From assembly GCF_000519005.1 (NCBI RefSeq), contig NZ_JAER01000015.1:21658-85657 (forward strand): a stretch of DNA of 64,000 bases, read 5' to 3'. Of this stretch, positions 8,269-15,432 are shown in pieces. Under the pieces are notes generated by a model. It saw only the letters and a list, made by a program, of their open reading frames with translations, ran no database searches and was not told the origin of the DNA. The DNA comes from Nocardioides sp. J54. Its GTDB lineage: Bacteria; Actinomycetota; Actinomycetes; Propionibacteriales; Nocardioidaceae. Position 1 is the first letter of the stretch. Every line of letters begins with the position of its first letter. The position numbers and the translations under genes were made by a program.

Positions 8269-8610
8269 ATGGAGACGGTGACCCTGTGGCGGCCGACGGG
8301 GCCCGAAGAGCTCGCGCTCGTCGAGGCGTCGGGCTGGCGTGAGTGGCCCCCGCGACTCCCAGACCAGCCGATCTTCTACCCCGTGCTCAACGAGGACTAC
8401 GCGACGAAGATCGCGCGCGACTGGAACGTCAAGGCAAGCGGCGTTGGCTACGTGACGCGGTTTGACGTCGACAAGGCCTTCCTCGATCGGTACGACGTCC
8501 AGCAGGCGGGCGGCCAGACGATCCTTGAGTACTGGATCCCCGCCGAGGATCTCGACGAGTTCAACCGACACATCGTCGGCTTGATCGAAGTTGTCGCCGA
8601 GTACCGCTGA
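8269..8610 (+). CDS. Conserved hypothetical protein (ADP-ribosylation/crystallin J1-like annotation)
   Basis: A 113-residue protein of a well-conserved small family: it opens TLWRPTGPEELALVEASG, continues WPPRLPDQPIFYPVLNEDYA and ARDWNVKASGVGYVTRFDVD, and ends WIPAEDLDEFNRHIVG. I recall such proteins being labelled ADP-ribosylation/crystallin J1 in databases, but nothing here shows an ADP-ribosylglycohydrolase active site, so that label should be treated with caution. ATG at 8269 follows CAGAAT by 6 nt; the longer frame from 8215 overlaps the divergent operon promoter. It converges on the gene ending at 8635. Confidence 0.7.
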   Translation: METVTLWRPTGPEELALVEASGWREWPPRLPDQPIFYPVLNEDYATKIARDWNVKASGVGYVTRFDVDKAFLDRYDVQQAGGQTILEYWIPAEDLDEFNRHIVGLIEVVAEYR

Positions 8611-8634
8611 GCTGAGGGCCACCTCGCACGACTG

Positions 8635-9225
8635 CTACATCGAGAGGGCCGCGAGTGCGGCCGGCGACGCACTGTCAGGGTCATCGACGACGAAATCAGC
8701 CGCGATGCACTCGAGGGTCTCGTCGTGGAACGTATAGATGAAGTGCCGCAAGCGCGCATGCCATCCGCCGTGGTGGTACTCGTGGACGGAGTTCTCGGTC
8801 TCGCGCTGCGCGATCCACGCTGAGTTGATGACTTCCTGGAAGGCGTAGAACTGGAGGCCGCGACCCCACAGGCGGTGCCCGCTGAGCGCCTCGTCGTTGC
8901 TGCCGCCGAAGAGCACCGAGTCGACGTTGCGGAAGGTCAGGAGGCAACGCTCACCGTCTTGCCGGTCGTAGGCGACCGATGTTCCTTCAGCCCCCGCGAC
9001 CAGCACTGGGCTTGGCGCGCCTACGTCGCACTGGGGCGGACCGGCCACCGGTACGACGAGCTCCTGCGGAGCAACCTGAGCTGCGACTGCTGCCCAAGCA
9101 TCGGCCAGCTGCCTCTCGAGGTTCTCGTCACGGCTCCACGGACTGGCATGTTGGTGCTGCCAGTAGAGCGATCGCACCTCGGCCAACGCGGCCAACGCGT
9201 CGCTCAGATTGTGGTCGAGTGTCAC
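8635..9225 (-). CDS. Conserved hypothetical protein
   Basis: A 196-residue protein with an N-terminal helical half (AALAEVRSLYWQHQHASPW) and a more conserved C-terminal half in which FGGSNDEALSGHRLWGRGL is followed by INSAWIAQRETENSVHEY and LRHFIYTFHDETLECIA. This last part belongs to a family I recognise as a recurrent uncharacterised actinobacterial protein, with Asn, His and Trp positions conserved as in a binding pocket. No function can be stated. GTG at 9225 follows TACGGT by 6 nt. Confidence 0.65.
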   Translation of the reverse strand: MTLDHNLSDALAALAEVRSLYWQHQHASPWSRDENLERQLADAWAAVAAQVAPQELVVPVAGPPQCDVGAPSPVLVAGAEGTSVAYDRQDGERCLLTFRNVDSVLFGGSNDEALSGHRLWGRGLQFYAFQEVINSAWIAQRETENSVHEYHHGGWHARLRHFIYTFHDETLECIAADFVVDDPDSASPAALAALSM

Positions 9226-9231
9226 GGACCG

Positions 9232-9237
9232 ACCGTA
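9232..9237 (-). promoter_or_regulatory. -10 element (TACGGT), gene ending at 8635
   Basis: TACGGT on the minus strand, 6-nt gap to the GTG at 9225. Confidence 0.4.
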
Positions 9238-9347
9238 TCGAGGCCACGGGCTCTCGCGCCGGTGATCGCGTGGCCACTCGGCAGAACCGCGCGGCCTTGA
9301 GGGACAGGAGCGGACGAACGGCGTCCGCCACGACCTCGGAGCCCGCC

Positions 9348-9545
9348 ATGCCTGCCACCCCCACCCGACGCCTCGTCACGCTCGCCGACGCCGCCGACGC
9401 GCTTGCCGTGTCGACGCGGACCGTCCGGCGCTACATCGCCGACGGCCAGCTCGAAGCCGTACGCCTCGGCCGCAAGACGCTGCGGATCAAGGCCGAGTCC
9501 GTCGAGCGGTTCATCGACGCGAAGCCCGTCGGCAACTGGCGCTGA
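9348..9545 (+). CDS. Excisionase-type helix-turn-helix protein
   Basis: A 65-residue protein that is a single HTH_17/MerR-like domain: RRLVTLADAADALAVSTRTV then RRYIADGQLEAVRLGRKTLR and a short end ESVERFIDAKPV. Such proteins are usually the excisionase (Xis) or directionality factor coded beside a tyrosine integrase in integrative elements. ATG 9348 is chosen because GGAG lies about 6 nt upstream and the domain starts here; the open frame continues upstream without coding character. No integrase gene is found on either side, which is the odd point: the next gene is DUF7003 and then the tRNA cluster. Confidence 0.75.
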   Translation: MPATPTRRLVTLADAADALAVSTRTVRRYIADGQLEAVRLGRKTLRIKAESVERFIDAKPVGNWR

Positions 9546-9547
9546 CG

Positions 9548-10192
9548 TCAGAGCGAGCCGGACTCCGGCCATTTGCTCCAATGCGTGTTCGGCGGTTCTG
9601 TCGGCTGGTAACGGCCGGAGTCTGCTGTGACCAGGACTTGAGCGAGCTGCCGGTAGACCTCCGATGCACTGGGCGGAGTCTCGAACAGTTCGGGCTGATG
9701 CCACTCGTCGAGTTGCAGCAGCTTCGGCAGATCCGCGGGGATCCTTCGACGTACCTCCGTCTCCGTTGCGAGGAGCACGTCGCGATGCTCGGGAACGAGC
9801 GTCCGGAAGACGTCGATGAGGTCGGTTCCGGGAGCAGCGTCGACGGGCAGATCCTGGTCGCGCACTCGGATCGTCGGTATCCCAGCGAAGACCTCTGGCT
9901 CGTCGCGGTCTTCGACGTCGTCCATGTTCTCGATCCGGCCGAGGAAGTCCTCGTTCTCGAACCCTGGTCCTCCGGATGTGAGGCAGTTACCGAAGTAGTG
10001 GAGGACGTCGTACACGTTCATGCCACGCGGGGTGTAGCCCAACGCCTCGACGACGAGGGCCCAGCGAGCGCCGTCGCCGAAGGCGTGGAGCCGACAGTCC
10101 ATCGCGTAGTAGTAGCCGTGGTTCAGGTCAGGGAACTTGAAGTCGGCGTTCGCGGAGTCCAACTGAGCGAGGACCTCGTCGGCGCTGATCAC
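9548..10192 (-). CDS. DUF7003 family protein
   Basis: A 214-residue soluble acidic protein. It opens with ADEVLAQLDSANADFKFPDL, then HGYYYAMDCRLHAFGDGARW, VEALGYTPRGMNVYDVLHYF and GNCLTSGGPGFENEDFLGRI, the order I associate with DUF7003; the C-terminal part is Pro- and Trp-rich. Its function is unknown. It begins with GTG at 10192, 6 nt after CAGGCT, and its stop lies 2 nt from the stop of the convergent excisionase-like gene. Last accessory gene before the tRNA terminator. Confidence 0.6.
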   Translation of the reverse strand: MISADEVLAQLDSANADFKFPDLNHGYYYAMDCRLHAFGDGARWALVVEALGYTPRGMNVYDVLHYFGNCLTSGGPGFENEDFLGRIENMDDVEDRDEPEVFAGIPTIRVRDQDLPVDAAPGTDLIDVFRTLVPEHRDVLLATETEVRRRIPADLPKLLQLDEWHQPELFETPPSASEVYRQLAQVLVTADSGRYQPTEPPNTHWSKWPESGSL

Positions 10193-10250
10193 GCGAGCAG
10201 CCTGCCAGATGCGAGCACGCCAGGTGATTCATGCAGCCCCGAAAACAAGG

Positions 10251-10282
10251 ACAGGGAGCGGCCAAACTTGGCCGCTCCCTGT
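10251..10282 (-). terminator. Intrinsic terminator of the tRNA-Gly/Cys/Val cluster
   Basis: A perfect 14-bp stem (ACAGGGAGCGGCCA with its complement) around a 4-nt loop. Read on the minus strand it is followed by CCTTGTTTTC, so it terminates transcripts coming out of tRNA-Val, 62 nt upstream. Confidence 0.85.
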
Positions 10283-10343
10283 TCCCCGTATGTTCCCGAT
10301 TTCAGATCTGGATCCGAAAACCCTGCTCTGACCTGCGGAAACG

Positions 10344-10418
10344 TGGTGGGCGATACTGGGTTTGAACCAGTGACCTCTTCCGTGTCAAGGAAGCGCGCTA
10401 CCGCTGCGCCAATCGCCC
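10344..10418 (-). tRNA. tRNA-Val (GAC), CCA encoded
   Basis: The minus strand folds as a complete cloverleaf: acceptor GGGCGAT paired with ATCGCCC, anticodon arm CTTCC-TTGACAC-GGAAG giving anticodon GAC, and T-arm loop GGTTCAAACC-type. Discriminator A followed by genomic CCA at 10346-10344. It is the last gene of the cluster, so its 3' end faces the accessory region 1-10.2 kb and is a plausible attachment site for an integrating element. Confidence 0.95.
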
Positions 10419-10434
10419 CTGTGGAGTTGTTACG

Positions 10435-10508
10435 TGGAGGTGGGTACGGGATTTGAACCCGTGTACACGGATTTGCAGTCCGTTGCCTCGCCTCTCGGCC
10501 AACCCACC
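10435..10508 (-). tRNA. tRNA-Cys (GCA), CCA encoded
   Basis: Minus-strand cloverleaf with acceptor GGTGGGT/ACCCACC, anticodon loop CTGCAAA giving GCA, T-loop GGTTCAAATCC, discriminator U and an encoded CCA. Middle gene of the cluster, 16 nt upstream of tRNA-Val(GAC). Confidence 0.95.
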
Positions 10509-10558
10509 GCGAAGGCCCGACCTACTGACCTGGTCAGCCAGTGGGTCTGACCTCTCCG

Positions 10559-10631
10559 AGCGGACGACGAGGCTCGAACTCGCGACCTCAACCTTGGCAA
10601 GGTTGCGCTCTACCAACTGAGCTACGTCCGC
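10559..10631 (-). tRNA. tRNA-Gly (GCC)
   Basis: Minus-strand cloverleaf with acceptor GCGGACG/CGTCCGC, D-arm GCTCAGTTGGTAGAGC, anticodon loop TTGCCAA giving GCC and T-loop GTTCGAGCC. CCA is not encoded, unlike the two tRNAs after it. First gene of the cluster. Confidence 0.95.
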
Positions 10632-10680
10632 ATCACACTTCCTCGCCGGCCTTTCGGCCCGCTTGGCGGTGCGGTTGAGA

Positions 10681-10709
10681 ACATTAGCGGATCCGGGGAA
10701 CGGCGCCAA
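10681..10709 (-). promoter_or_regulatory. Promoter of the tRNA cluster
   Basis: On the minus strand TTGGCG (10709-10704) and TAATGT (10686-10681) are separated by 17 nt, a sigma70-type promoter, about 45 nt before the tRNA-Gly 5' end. Confidence 0.6.
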
Positions 10710-10775
10710 AACGGGGGGTCCCCTTGGGCATGTCGTGGGGTCCCAGAGGGCCTCCGGCGGGCGTGGTTCCACCCC

Positions 10776-10781
10776 TAGGGT
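10776..10781 (+). promoter_or_regulatory. -10 element (TAGGGT), aminodeoxychorismate lyase gene
   Basis: TAGGGT with a 6-nt gap to ATG at 10788. Confidence 0.4.
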
Positions 10782-10787
10782 GGGGGC

Positions 10788-11615
10788 ATGCGCGCGTGGA
10801 TCAACGGCCAGCTGCTGACCGACCCGAAGGCCCCGGCGGTGCCGGTGACCGACCACGGGCTGACCGTCGGGGATGCGGTGTTCGAGGCCGTGAAGGTCGT
10901 CGGGGGAGAGCCGTTCGCGCTGCAGCGCCACCTCGACCGGCTCGAGCGGTCGGCGGAGGGCCTGGGCCTCGTCGGTTTCGACCTCGCCGACGTACGACGA
11001 GGGGTCGCTGCCGTCCTGGAGGGTGACCCGCTGCCCCTGGGTCGGCTCCGCATCACCGTCACAGGCGGCAACGCGCCGCTGGGCAGCGGGCGGGGCAACG
11101 ACCCGCTGACGGTGATCGTCGTCGCCAGCCCCATGGAGCCGGCGCCGGAGACCACCGCGGTGATCACCGTGCCGTGGCCGCGCAACGAGCGCGGCGCGCT
11201 GGCCGGGTTGAAGACGACGTCCTACGGGGAGAACGTGGTGGCGCTGGCCCGGGCGCAGGCGGCGGGTGCGAGCGAGGCGGTGTTCGCGAACCTCGCCGGC
11301 CACCTGTGCGAGGGCACCGGCACCAACGTCTTCTACGTGGTCGACGGCCAGGTGCGTACCCCGACGCTGGCGAGCGGCTGCCTGGCCGGGGTGACCCGGG
11401 CGCTGCTGATCGAGTGGTTCGGTGCGACCGAGGTCGACGAGCCGATCGAGGTCGCGGCCGGCGCGGACGAGGTCTTCCTGGTCTCGACCACCCGCGACGT
11501 GCAGGGCGTGCACCGGTGGGACGACCGCGAGCTCGCGGCGCCGGGCCCAGTCACCCGCGCCGCCGCGCAGGCGTGGCGGGACAACGAGGCGTCCCTCATC
11601 GGGTTCGATCGCTGA
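10788..11615 (+). CDS. pabC: Aminodeoxychorismate lyase-like PLP enzyme (class IV aminotransferase fold)
   Basis: A 275-residue fold-type IV PLP enzyme. It opens with the family start AWINGQLLTDPKAPAVPVTD then GLTVGDAVFEAVKV; the probable PLP lysine is in GLKTTSYGENV near residue 140, and the phosphate-binding region reads NLAGHLCEGTGTNVF. The closest families are 4-amino-4-deoxychorismate lyase (last step to p-aminobenzoate for folate) and short branched-chain aminotransferases; length and the LKTTSY motif favour the lyase. It is a single gene, starting 6 nt after a -10 hexamer, and its last 20 nt overlap the convergent GAF regulator gene. The exact substrate is inferred. Confidence 0.75.
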   Translation: MRAWINGQLLTDPKAPAVPVTDHGLTVGDAVFEAVKVVGGEPFALQRHLDRLERSAEGLGLVGFDLADVRRGVAAVLEGDPLPLGRLRITVTGGNAPLGSGRGNDPLTVIVVASPMEPAPETTAVITVPWPRNERGALAGLKTTSYGENVVALARAQAAGASEAVFANLAGHLCEGTGTNVFYVVDGQVRTPTLASGCLAGVTRALLIEWFGATEVDEPIEVAAGADEVFLVSTTRDVQGVHRWDDRELAAPGPVTRAAAQAWRDNEASLIGFDR

Positions 11616-12774
11616 CGACGACCAGGTCGACCCCGTCACCGATCCGGTAGGGGTTGGTCGCGAGCAGGGCGCCGAGCGCCTTGCGCATCCGGGAGACCTC
11701 GGCGCGCACCGTCACCTGGTGCTCCCCGTCGCCGTACAGGCGGTGGCTGAGCGCGCCGGCAGTCAGGCCGCCGCGGCCGGCCTCGGCCAGGGCGGCGAGC
11801 ACCTCCGCGTGCCGCGGTGACAGCGCGACCCGCCACGGCGCCTCCGCGCCGTGGACCTCGAGGGTCGCGGGAGTCGCGGTGAGGTCGAGGGTCGCCAGCA
11901 GCACCGTCTCGGCGGTCGACGGCCGGATCAACCAGCCGCCGCGGAGCCGCTCGGGCAGGCACAGCCCGAGCCCGGGGACGGCGAGCGCGCGGTCCGGGCG
12001 CGGCGCCTCGACCCGGTCCCGCACGGCCACGCCCTGATGGGCGGCGACCCAGCCGTGGTCGTCGACGACCAGCAGCGGGCCGTTGGCGCCCGACAGCAAC
12101 GGCTCCGCCGTCCGCCGCAGCTGCTCGAGGCGCTCCTCGTGGTGTCGCCACAGGCGCGCCTCGGCGAGGCGGACGGACGCGGTCACCAGGGCCTCGATAG
12201 CGGGGTGCAGCGTGAGGGCGGGTCCGCTGACATCGACGATGCCGAGCAGTGAGCCGTCGATCGGGTCGTGGATGGGGGAGGCGGTGCAGTACCAGGGCAC
12301 CTGGGCGTTCTCGAAGTGCTCGGCCGAGAACAGCTGGACCGGCGCGCCCTCCGCGAGCGCGGTGCCGATCGCGTTCGTGCCGACGGCCTCCTCGGCCCAG
12401 TGGGCGCCCTCGGCGAAGCCCAGCCCGTCGGCCTGCCGCTTCACCCGCGGCGACCCGCTGCGCCACAGCACGATGCCGTCGGCGTCGGCGACCACCACGA
12501 GGTAGTTCGACGCGTCGGCCGCGCTCAGCAGCAGCTCGCGGATCTCGTCGATCACCAGCCCCAGCCGCGACTGGCGCCGACGCTCGTCGACGTCCGCGGG
12601 AGGCAGCGGGTCGCGCCCGTTGCGGCCGTCGGGGTCGATCCCGAGGTCCAGCACCCGGGTCCACGACCTCGCCACGACCGCGCGTGGACGCTCCGGCGGC
12701 GCGGAGCCGGAGAGCACCGCGTCGTGGATCCGGACCAGCGCGCGGGCCCGCATCGCGAGGTCGTGCGTGGCCAT
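11596..12774 (-). CDS. GAF-domain transcriptional regulator (AcoR-type N-terminus, winged-helix C-terminus)
   Basis: A 392-residue regulator. Residues about 20-230 match the sensory half of AcoR/LimO-type activators: VVARSWTRVLDLGIDPDG, a GAF domain with DADGIVLWRSGSPRVKRQAD, GTNAIGTALAEGAPVQLFSA and ASPIHDPIDGSLLGIVDVSG. There is no AAA+ sigma54-activator module; instead residues about 320-392 form a winged-helix domain (LSPRHAEVLAALAEAG, HQVTVRAEVSRMRKAL), as in the actinobacterial version. ATG 12774 lies 7 nt after TAGGGT; the very long open frame upstream is antisense artefact. Divergent from the flavin monooxygenase 93 nt away, which it probably controls in response to an aldehyde, ketone or alcohol-type effector. 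Confidence 0.88.
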   Translation of the reverse strand: MATHDLAMRARALVRIHDAVLSGSAPPERPRAVVARSWTRVLDLGIDPDGRNGRDPLPPADVDERRRQSRLGLVIDEIRELLLSAADASNYLVVVADADGIVLWRSGSPRVKRQADGLGFAEGAHWAEEAVGTNAIGTALAEGAPVQLFSAEHFENAQVPWYCTASPIHDPIDGSLLGIVDVSGPALTLHPAIEALVTASVRLAEARLWRHHEERLEQLRRTAEPLLSGANGPLLVVDDHGWVAAHQGVAVRDRVEAPRPDRALAVPGLGLCLPERLRGGWLIRPSTAETVLLATLDLTATPATLEVHGAEAPWRVALSPRHAEVLAALAEAGRGGLTAGALSHRLYGDGEHQVTVRAEVSRMRKALGALLATNPYRIGDGVDLVVVSDRTR

Positions 12775-12781
12775 GCCCCTC

Positions 12782-12787
12782 ACCCTA
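12782..12787 (-). promoter_or_regulatory. -10 element (TAGGGT), GAF regulator
   Basis: TAGGGT on the minus strand, 7-nt gap to ATG at 12774. Confidence 0.4.
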
Positions 12788-12811
12788 GGTCCGGGATGTG
12801 ACGAGGACCAC

Positions 12812-12829
12812 ACGCAACATCGTGCAACG
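12812..12829. promoter_or_regulatory. Candidate operator between GAF regulator and monooxygenase
   Basis: Two direct copies of GCAAC, at 12814-12818 and 12824-12828, spaced by exactly 10 bp (one helical turn), lie in the 93-bp divergent intergenic space. They could bind the winged-helix domain of the GAF regulator; this is inference from position and spacing only. Confidence 0.35.
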
Positions 12830-12867
12830 GTTCCGACCGGGCGGCAGCGCGGCGTCTCATTCTGGGC

Positions 12868-14703
12868 ATGACCCAGCTCGACGAACGGCCCGCCGCGGCG
12901 GCCGCCACGACCGACACCGCCGACCCGGCCAGCGCCTGGCTCGCGACCTTCGAGGACGCCCTCACCGCCCGCGACGTGTCCCGGGCAGCCGGCCTCTTCG
13001 CCGCGACCAGCTTCTGGCGCGACCTGGTCTCCTTCACCTGGAACATCACGACCGTCGAGAACCCCGACGGCGTCGCGGACCTCCTCGGCGCCAACCTCGA
13101 CCGCGTGGACCCGTCCGGCTTCCGGCTCAGCGAGCCGGCCACCACCGAGGACGGGGTCACGACCGCATGGTTCGAGTTCGAGACCGCCGTGGGCCGCGGC
13201 CGCGGCCTGGCCCGCATCATCGACGAGGACGGGCCGAAGGCGTGGACCTTCCTCACCACCATGCACGAGCTCAAGGGCCACGAGGAGCCCCGCGGCGTAC
13301 GACGCCCCATGGGTGCCGAGCACGGCGCGAACAAGAGCCGGGTGACCTGGCTCGAGAAGCGGCAGGCCGAGGACGCCACGCTCGGGGCGGAGGCGCAGCC
13401 CTACGTGCTGGTGGTCGGCGGCGGACAGGGCGGCATCGCACTCGGTGCCCGGCTGCGCCAGCTCGGCGTCCCGTCCCTCGTCATCGACAAGCACCCCCGG
13501 CCCGGCGACCAGTGGCGCAAGCGCTACAAGTCGCTGTGCCTGCACGACCCGGTCTGGTACGACCACCTGCCCTACCTGAAGTTCCCCGACAACTGGCCGG
13601 TGTTCGCGCCCAAGGACAAGGTCGGCGACTGGCTCGAGTTCTACACCCGGGTCATGGAGGTGCCGTACTGGTCGAGCACGGTCGCCACGAAGGCGTCCTA
13701 CGACGAGGCGACGGGGGAGTGGACCGTCGAGGTCGAGCGCGAGGGGATGCCGCTGGTCCTGCGCCCGACCCACCTGGTCCTGGCCACCGGGATGTCCGGC
13801 AAGCCCAACATCCCCGACATCCCCGGGATGGACGTCTTCCGTGGCGAGCAGCACCACTCCTCGCAACACCCCGGCCCGGACGCCTACGCCGGCAAGAAGG
13901 TCGTCGTCATCGGCAGCAACAACTCCGCCTTCGACATCTGCGGGGCGCTGTGGGAGCACGACGCCGACGTCACCATGGTCCAGCGGTCCTCGACGCACAT
14001 CGTCAAGAGCGACACCCTGATGGACATCGGGCTCGGCGACCTCTACTCCGAGCGTGCCCTCGCGGCCGGGGTGACCACCGAGAAGGCGGACCTCATCTTC
14101 GCCTCGCTGCCGTACCGGATCATGCACGAGTTCCAGAAGCCGCTCTACGACCAGATGCGCGAGCGCGACCGGGACTTCTACGACCGGATGGAGGCCGCCG
14201 GCTTCGACCTCGACTGGGGCGACGACGGGTCCGGGCTGTTCATGAAGTACCTCCGGCGCGGGTCGGGCTACTACATCGACGTCGGTGCCGCCGAGCTGGT
14301 GGCCGACGGCGAGGTGAAGCTCGCCAAGGGCCAGGTCGACCACCTGACCGAGACCTCCGTCGTGCTCGCCGACGGCACCGAGCTCGAGGCCGACCTCGTC
14401 GTCTACGCGACCGGCTACGGGTCGATGAACGGCTGGGCGGCGGATTTGATCAGCCAGGAGGTCGCCGACCGGGTCGGCAAGGTCTGGGGGCTGGGCTCCG
14501 ACACCACCAAGGACCCCGGTCCGTGGGAGGGCGAGCAGCGCAACATGTGGAAGCCCACCCAGCAGGAGAACCTCTGGTTCCACGGCGGCAACCTTCACCA
14601 GTCACGCCACTACTCGCTCTACCTGGCGCTGCAGCTGAAGGCCCGCCACGTCGGCATCGACACCCCGGTCTACCGCCTGCAGGAGGTGCACCACCTCGGG
14701 TGA
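12868..14703 (+). CDS. NAD(P)/FAD-dependent monooxygenase with N-terminal NTF2/SnoaL-like domain
   Basis: A 611-residue flavoprotein. The first about 150 residues form an NTF2/SnoaL-like domain (WLATFEDALTARDVSRAAGL, FAATSFWRDLVSFTWNITTV). Then comes a flavin monooxygenase: dinucleotide motif VLVVGGGQGGIALGARL near residue 185, LVLATGMSGKPNIPDIPG, a near-BVMO motif FRGEQHHSSQHP, second Rossmann motif VVVIGSNNSAFDICGAL near 350 and YATGYGS near 515. It probably hydroxylates or Baeyer-Villiger-oxidises a small substrate using NAD(P)H and O2, but the substrate is unknown. ATG at 12868 has no good ribosome site. The divergent GAF regulator is its likely activator. Confidence 0.87.
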   Translation: MTQLDERPAAAAATTDTADPASAWLATFEDALTARDVSRAAGLFAATSFWRDLVSFTWNITTVENPDGVADLLGANLDRVDPSGFRLSEPATTEDGVTTAWFEFETAVGRGRGLARIIDEDGPKAWTFLTTMHELKGHEEPRGVRRPMGAEHGANKSRVTWLEKRQAEDATLGAEAQPYVLVVGGGQGGIALGARLRQLGVPSLVIDKHPRPGDQWRKRYKSLCLHDPVWYDHLPYLKFPDNWPVFAPKDKVGDWLEFYTRVMEVPYWSSTVATKASYDEATGEWTVEVEREGMPLVLRPTHLVLATGMSGKPNIPDIPGMDVFRGEQHHSSQHPGPDAYAGKKVVVIGSNNSAFDICGALWEHDADVTMVQRSSTHIVKSDTLMDIGLGDLYSERALAAGVTTEKADLIFASLPYRIMHEFQKPLYDQMRERDRDFYDRMEAAGFDLDWGDDGSGLFMKYLRRGSGYYIDVGAAELVADGEVKLAKGQVDHLTETSVVLADGTELEADLVVYATGYGSMNGWAADLISQEVADRVGKVWGLGSDTTKDPGPWEGEQRNMWKPTQQENLWFHGGNLHQSRHYSLYLALQLKARHVGIDTPVYRLQEVHHLG

Positions 14704-14714
14704 CCCCTCCCGAT

Positions 14715-14743
14715 GTGAACGCCGCCGCGACATGCGTTAGAGT
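14715..14743 (+). promoter_or_regulatory. Promoter of tRNA-Val(CAC)
   Basis: GTGAAC (14715-14720) and TAGAGT (14738-14743) with a 17-nt spacer, ending 32 nt before the tRNA 5' end. Confidence 0.55.
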
Positions 14744-14775
14744 CTCCGATCGCGGTCCCCCAAGGGGCCGGGTCC

Positions 14776-14847
14776 GGGCGATTGGCGCAGTGGTAGCGCG
14801 CTTCGTTCACACCGAAGAGGTCACTGGTTCGAACCCAGTATCGCCCA
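14776..14847 (+). tRNA. tRNA-Val (CAC)
   Basis: Cloverleaf with acceptor GGGCGAT/ATCGCCC, anticodon arm CTTCG-TTCACAC-CGAAG giving anticodon CAC, T-loop GGTTCGAACC. CCA is not encoded. The sequence is almost the same as tRNA-Val(GAC) at 10344-10418 apart from the anticodon stem, and lies in the opposite orientation. Confidence 0.95.
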
Positions 14848-14857
14848 CCGAGACATG

Positions 14858-14887
14858 CGAGAGCCGCGCCACAGGGCGCGGCTCTCG
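14858..14887 (+). terminator. Intrinsic terminator of tRNA-Val(CAC)
   Basis: A 13-bp perfect stem (CGAGAGCCGCGCC and complement) with an ACAG loop, followed by TCGTTTCC, 11 nt after the tRNA end. Confidence 0.8.
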
Positions 14888-14927
14888 TCGTTTCCTCCGC
14901 CGTCGCCGTCGCCGCACGCTCCGCCGC

Positions 14928-14933
14928 TAGGCT
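14928..14933 (+). promoter_or_regulatory. -10 element (TAGGCT), yidD-like gene
   Basis: TAGGCT giving a 5' leader of about 27 nt that includes the GGAGG site of the yidD-like gene, unlike the leaderless genes nearby. Confidence 0.35.
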
Positions 14934-14966
14934 CCGCAGGCAACCCGACGAGCACCGGAGGTGACC

Positions 14967-15326
14967 ATGGCGCGGTGGCGAGGACGCCGCACGAAGCAGG
15001 GCAGGAAGAAGCGCGACCACTGCGACAGCGCCTGCGACGCCGCCGAGTGCGGCGACTGCAGCCCCTTCCTGGTCAGCCTCGTCGTCGCCTCGGTCGCGGG
15101 CTACCGGTCCACCCCGCCCGTCGCGGACGGGTCCCGGCTGTCGCGGTCCCTGCTCCGGCTGGTCCGCTCCTACCAGCTCAACGTCTCCGCCCTCCGCCCG
15201 GCGGTCTGCAACCTCACGCCGACCTGCTCGAACTACGCCGCGGCTGCGATCCGTGCGCGCGGCGTGGCCGCGCTGCCCGACGTACGACGGCGCCTGCGCC
15301 GCTGCGGCGACGCCGCTCGCGGCTGA
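14967..15326 (+). CDS. YidD-like membrane protein insertion efficiency factor with N-terminal Cys cluster
   Basis: A 119-residue protein. Its middle carries the YidD signature: [20 protein letters not shown] then [20 protein letters not shown] and an Arg-rich end LRRRLRRC. YidD helps YidC insert membrane proteins at the inner face of the membrane. Before this domain is a stretch with four closely spaced cysteines ([13 protein letters not shown], residues about 19-31) that looks metal-binding. ATG 14967 is chosen because GGAGG at 14957-14961 is 5 nt upstream. Canonical yidD lies between rnpA and yidC; here it stands alone before thrS, so it may be a second, divergent copy. Confidence 0.75.
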   Translation: MARWRGRRTKQGRKKRDHCDSACDAAECGDCSPFLVSLVVASVAGYRSTPPVADGSRLSRSLLRLVRSYQLNVSALRPAVCNLTPTCSNYAAAAIRARGVAALPDVRRRLRRCGDAARG

Positions 15327-15376
15327 CCGGAGGTCCCGCGGCGGGAATCGGCTGCGTGCGGCGCGCCGGCGGCCGA

Positions 15377-15382
15377 TACGAT
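15377..15382 (+). promoter_or_regulatory. -10 element (TACGAT), thrS
   Basis: TACGAT about 50 nt before the thrS start, compatible with a short 5' leader that contains the AGGAG site. Confidence 0.3.
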
Positions 15383-15432
15383 CGACGTTGCGCCCGGACC
15401 GGGCGTGCCACCCCTGCCGAAGGAGTTCCTCC

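Noticed and set aside
9402..9630. Alternative frame over the excisionase-like gene
   Set aside because: The HTH_17 domain is complete in the frame starting at 9348 and a ribosome site fits it.
12775..14598. Upstream extension of the GAF regulator frame to nearly 1000 codons
   Set aside because: The extension is antisense to the monooxygenase gene; the regulator begins at 12774 where the AcoR-like sequence and a -10 element are found.
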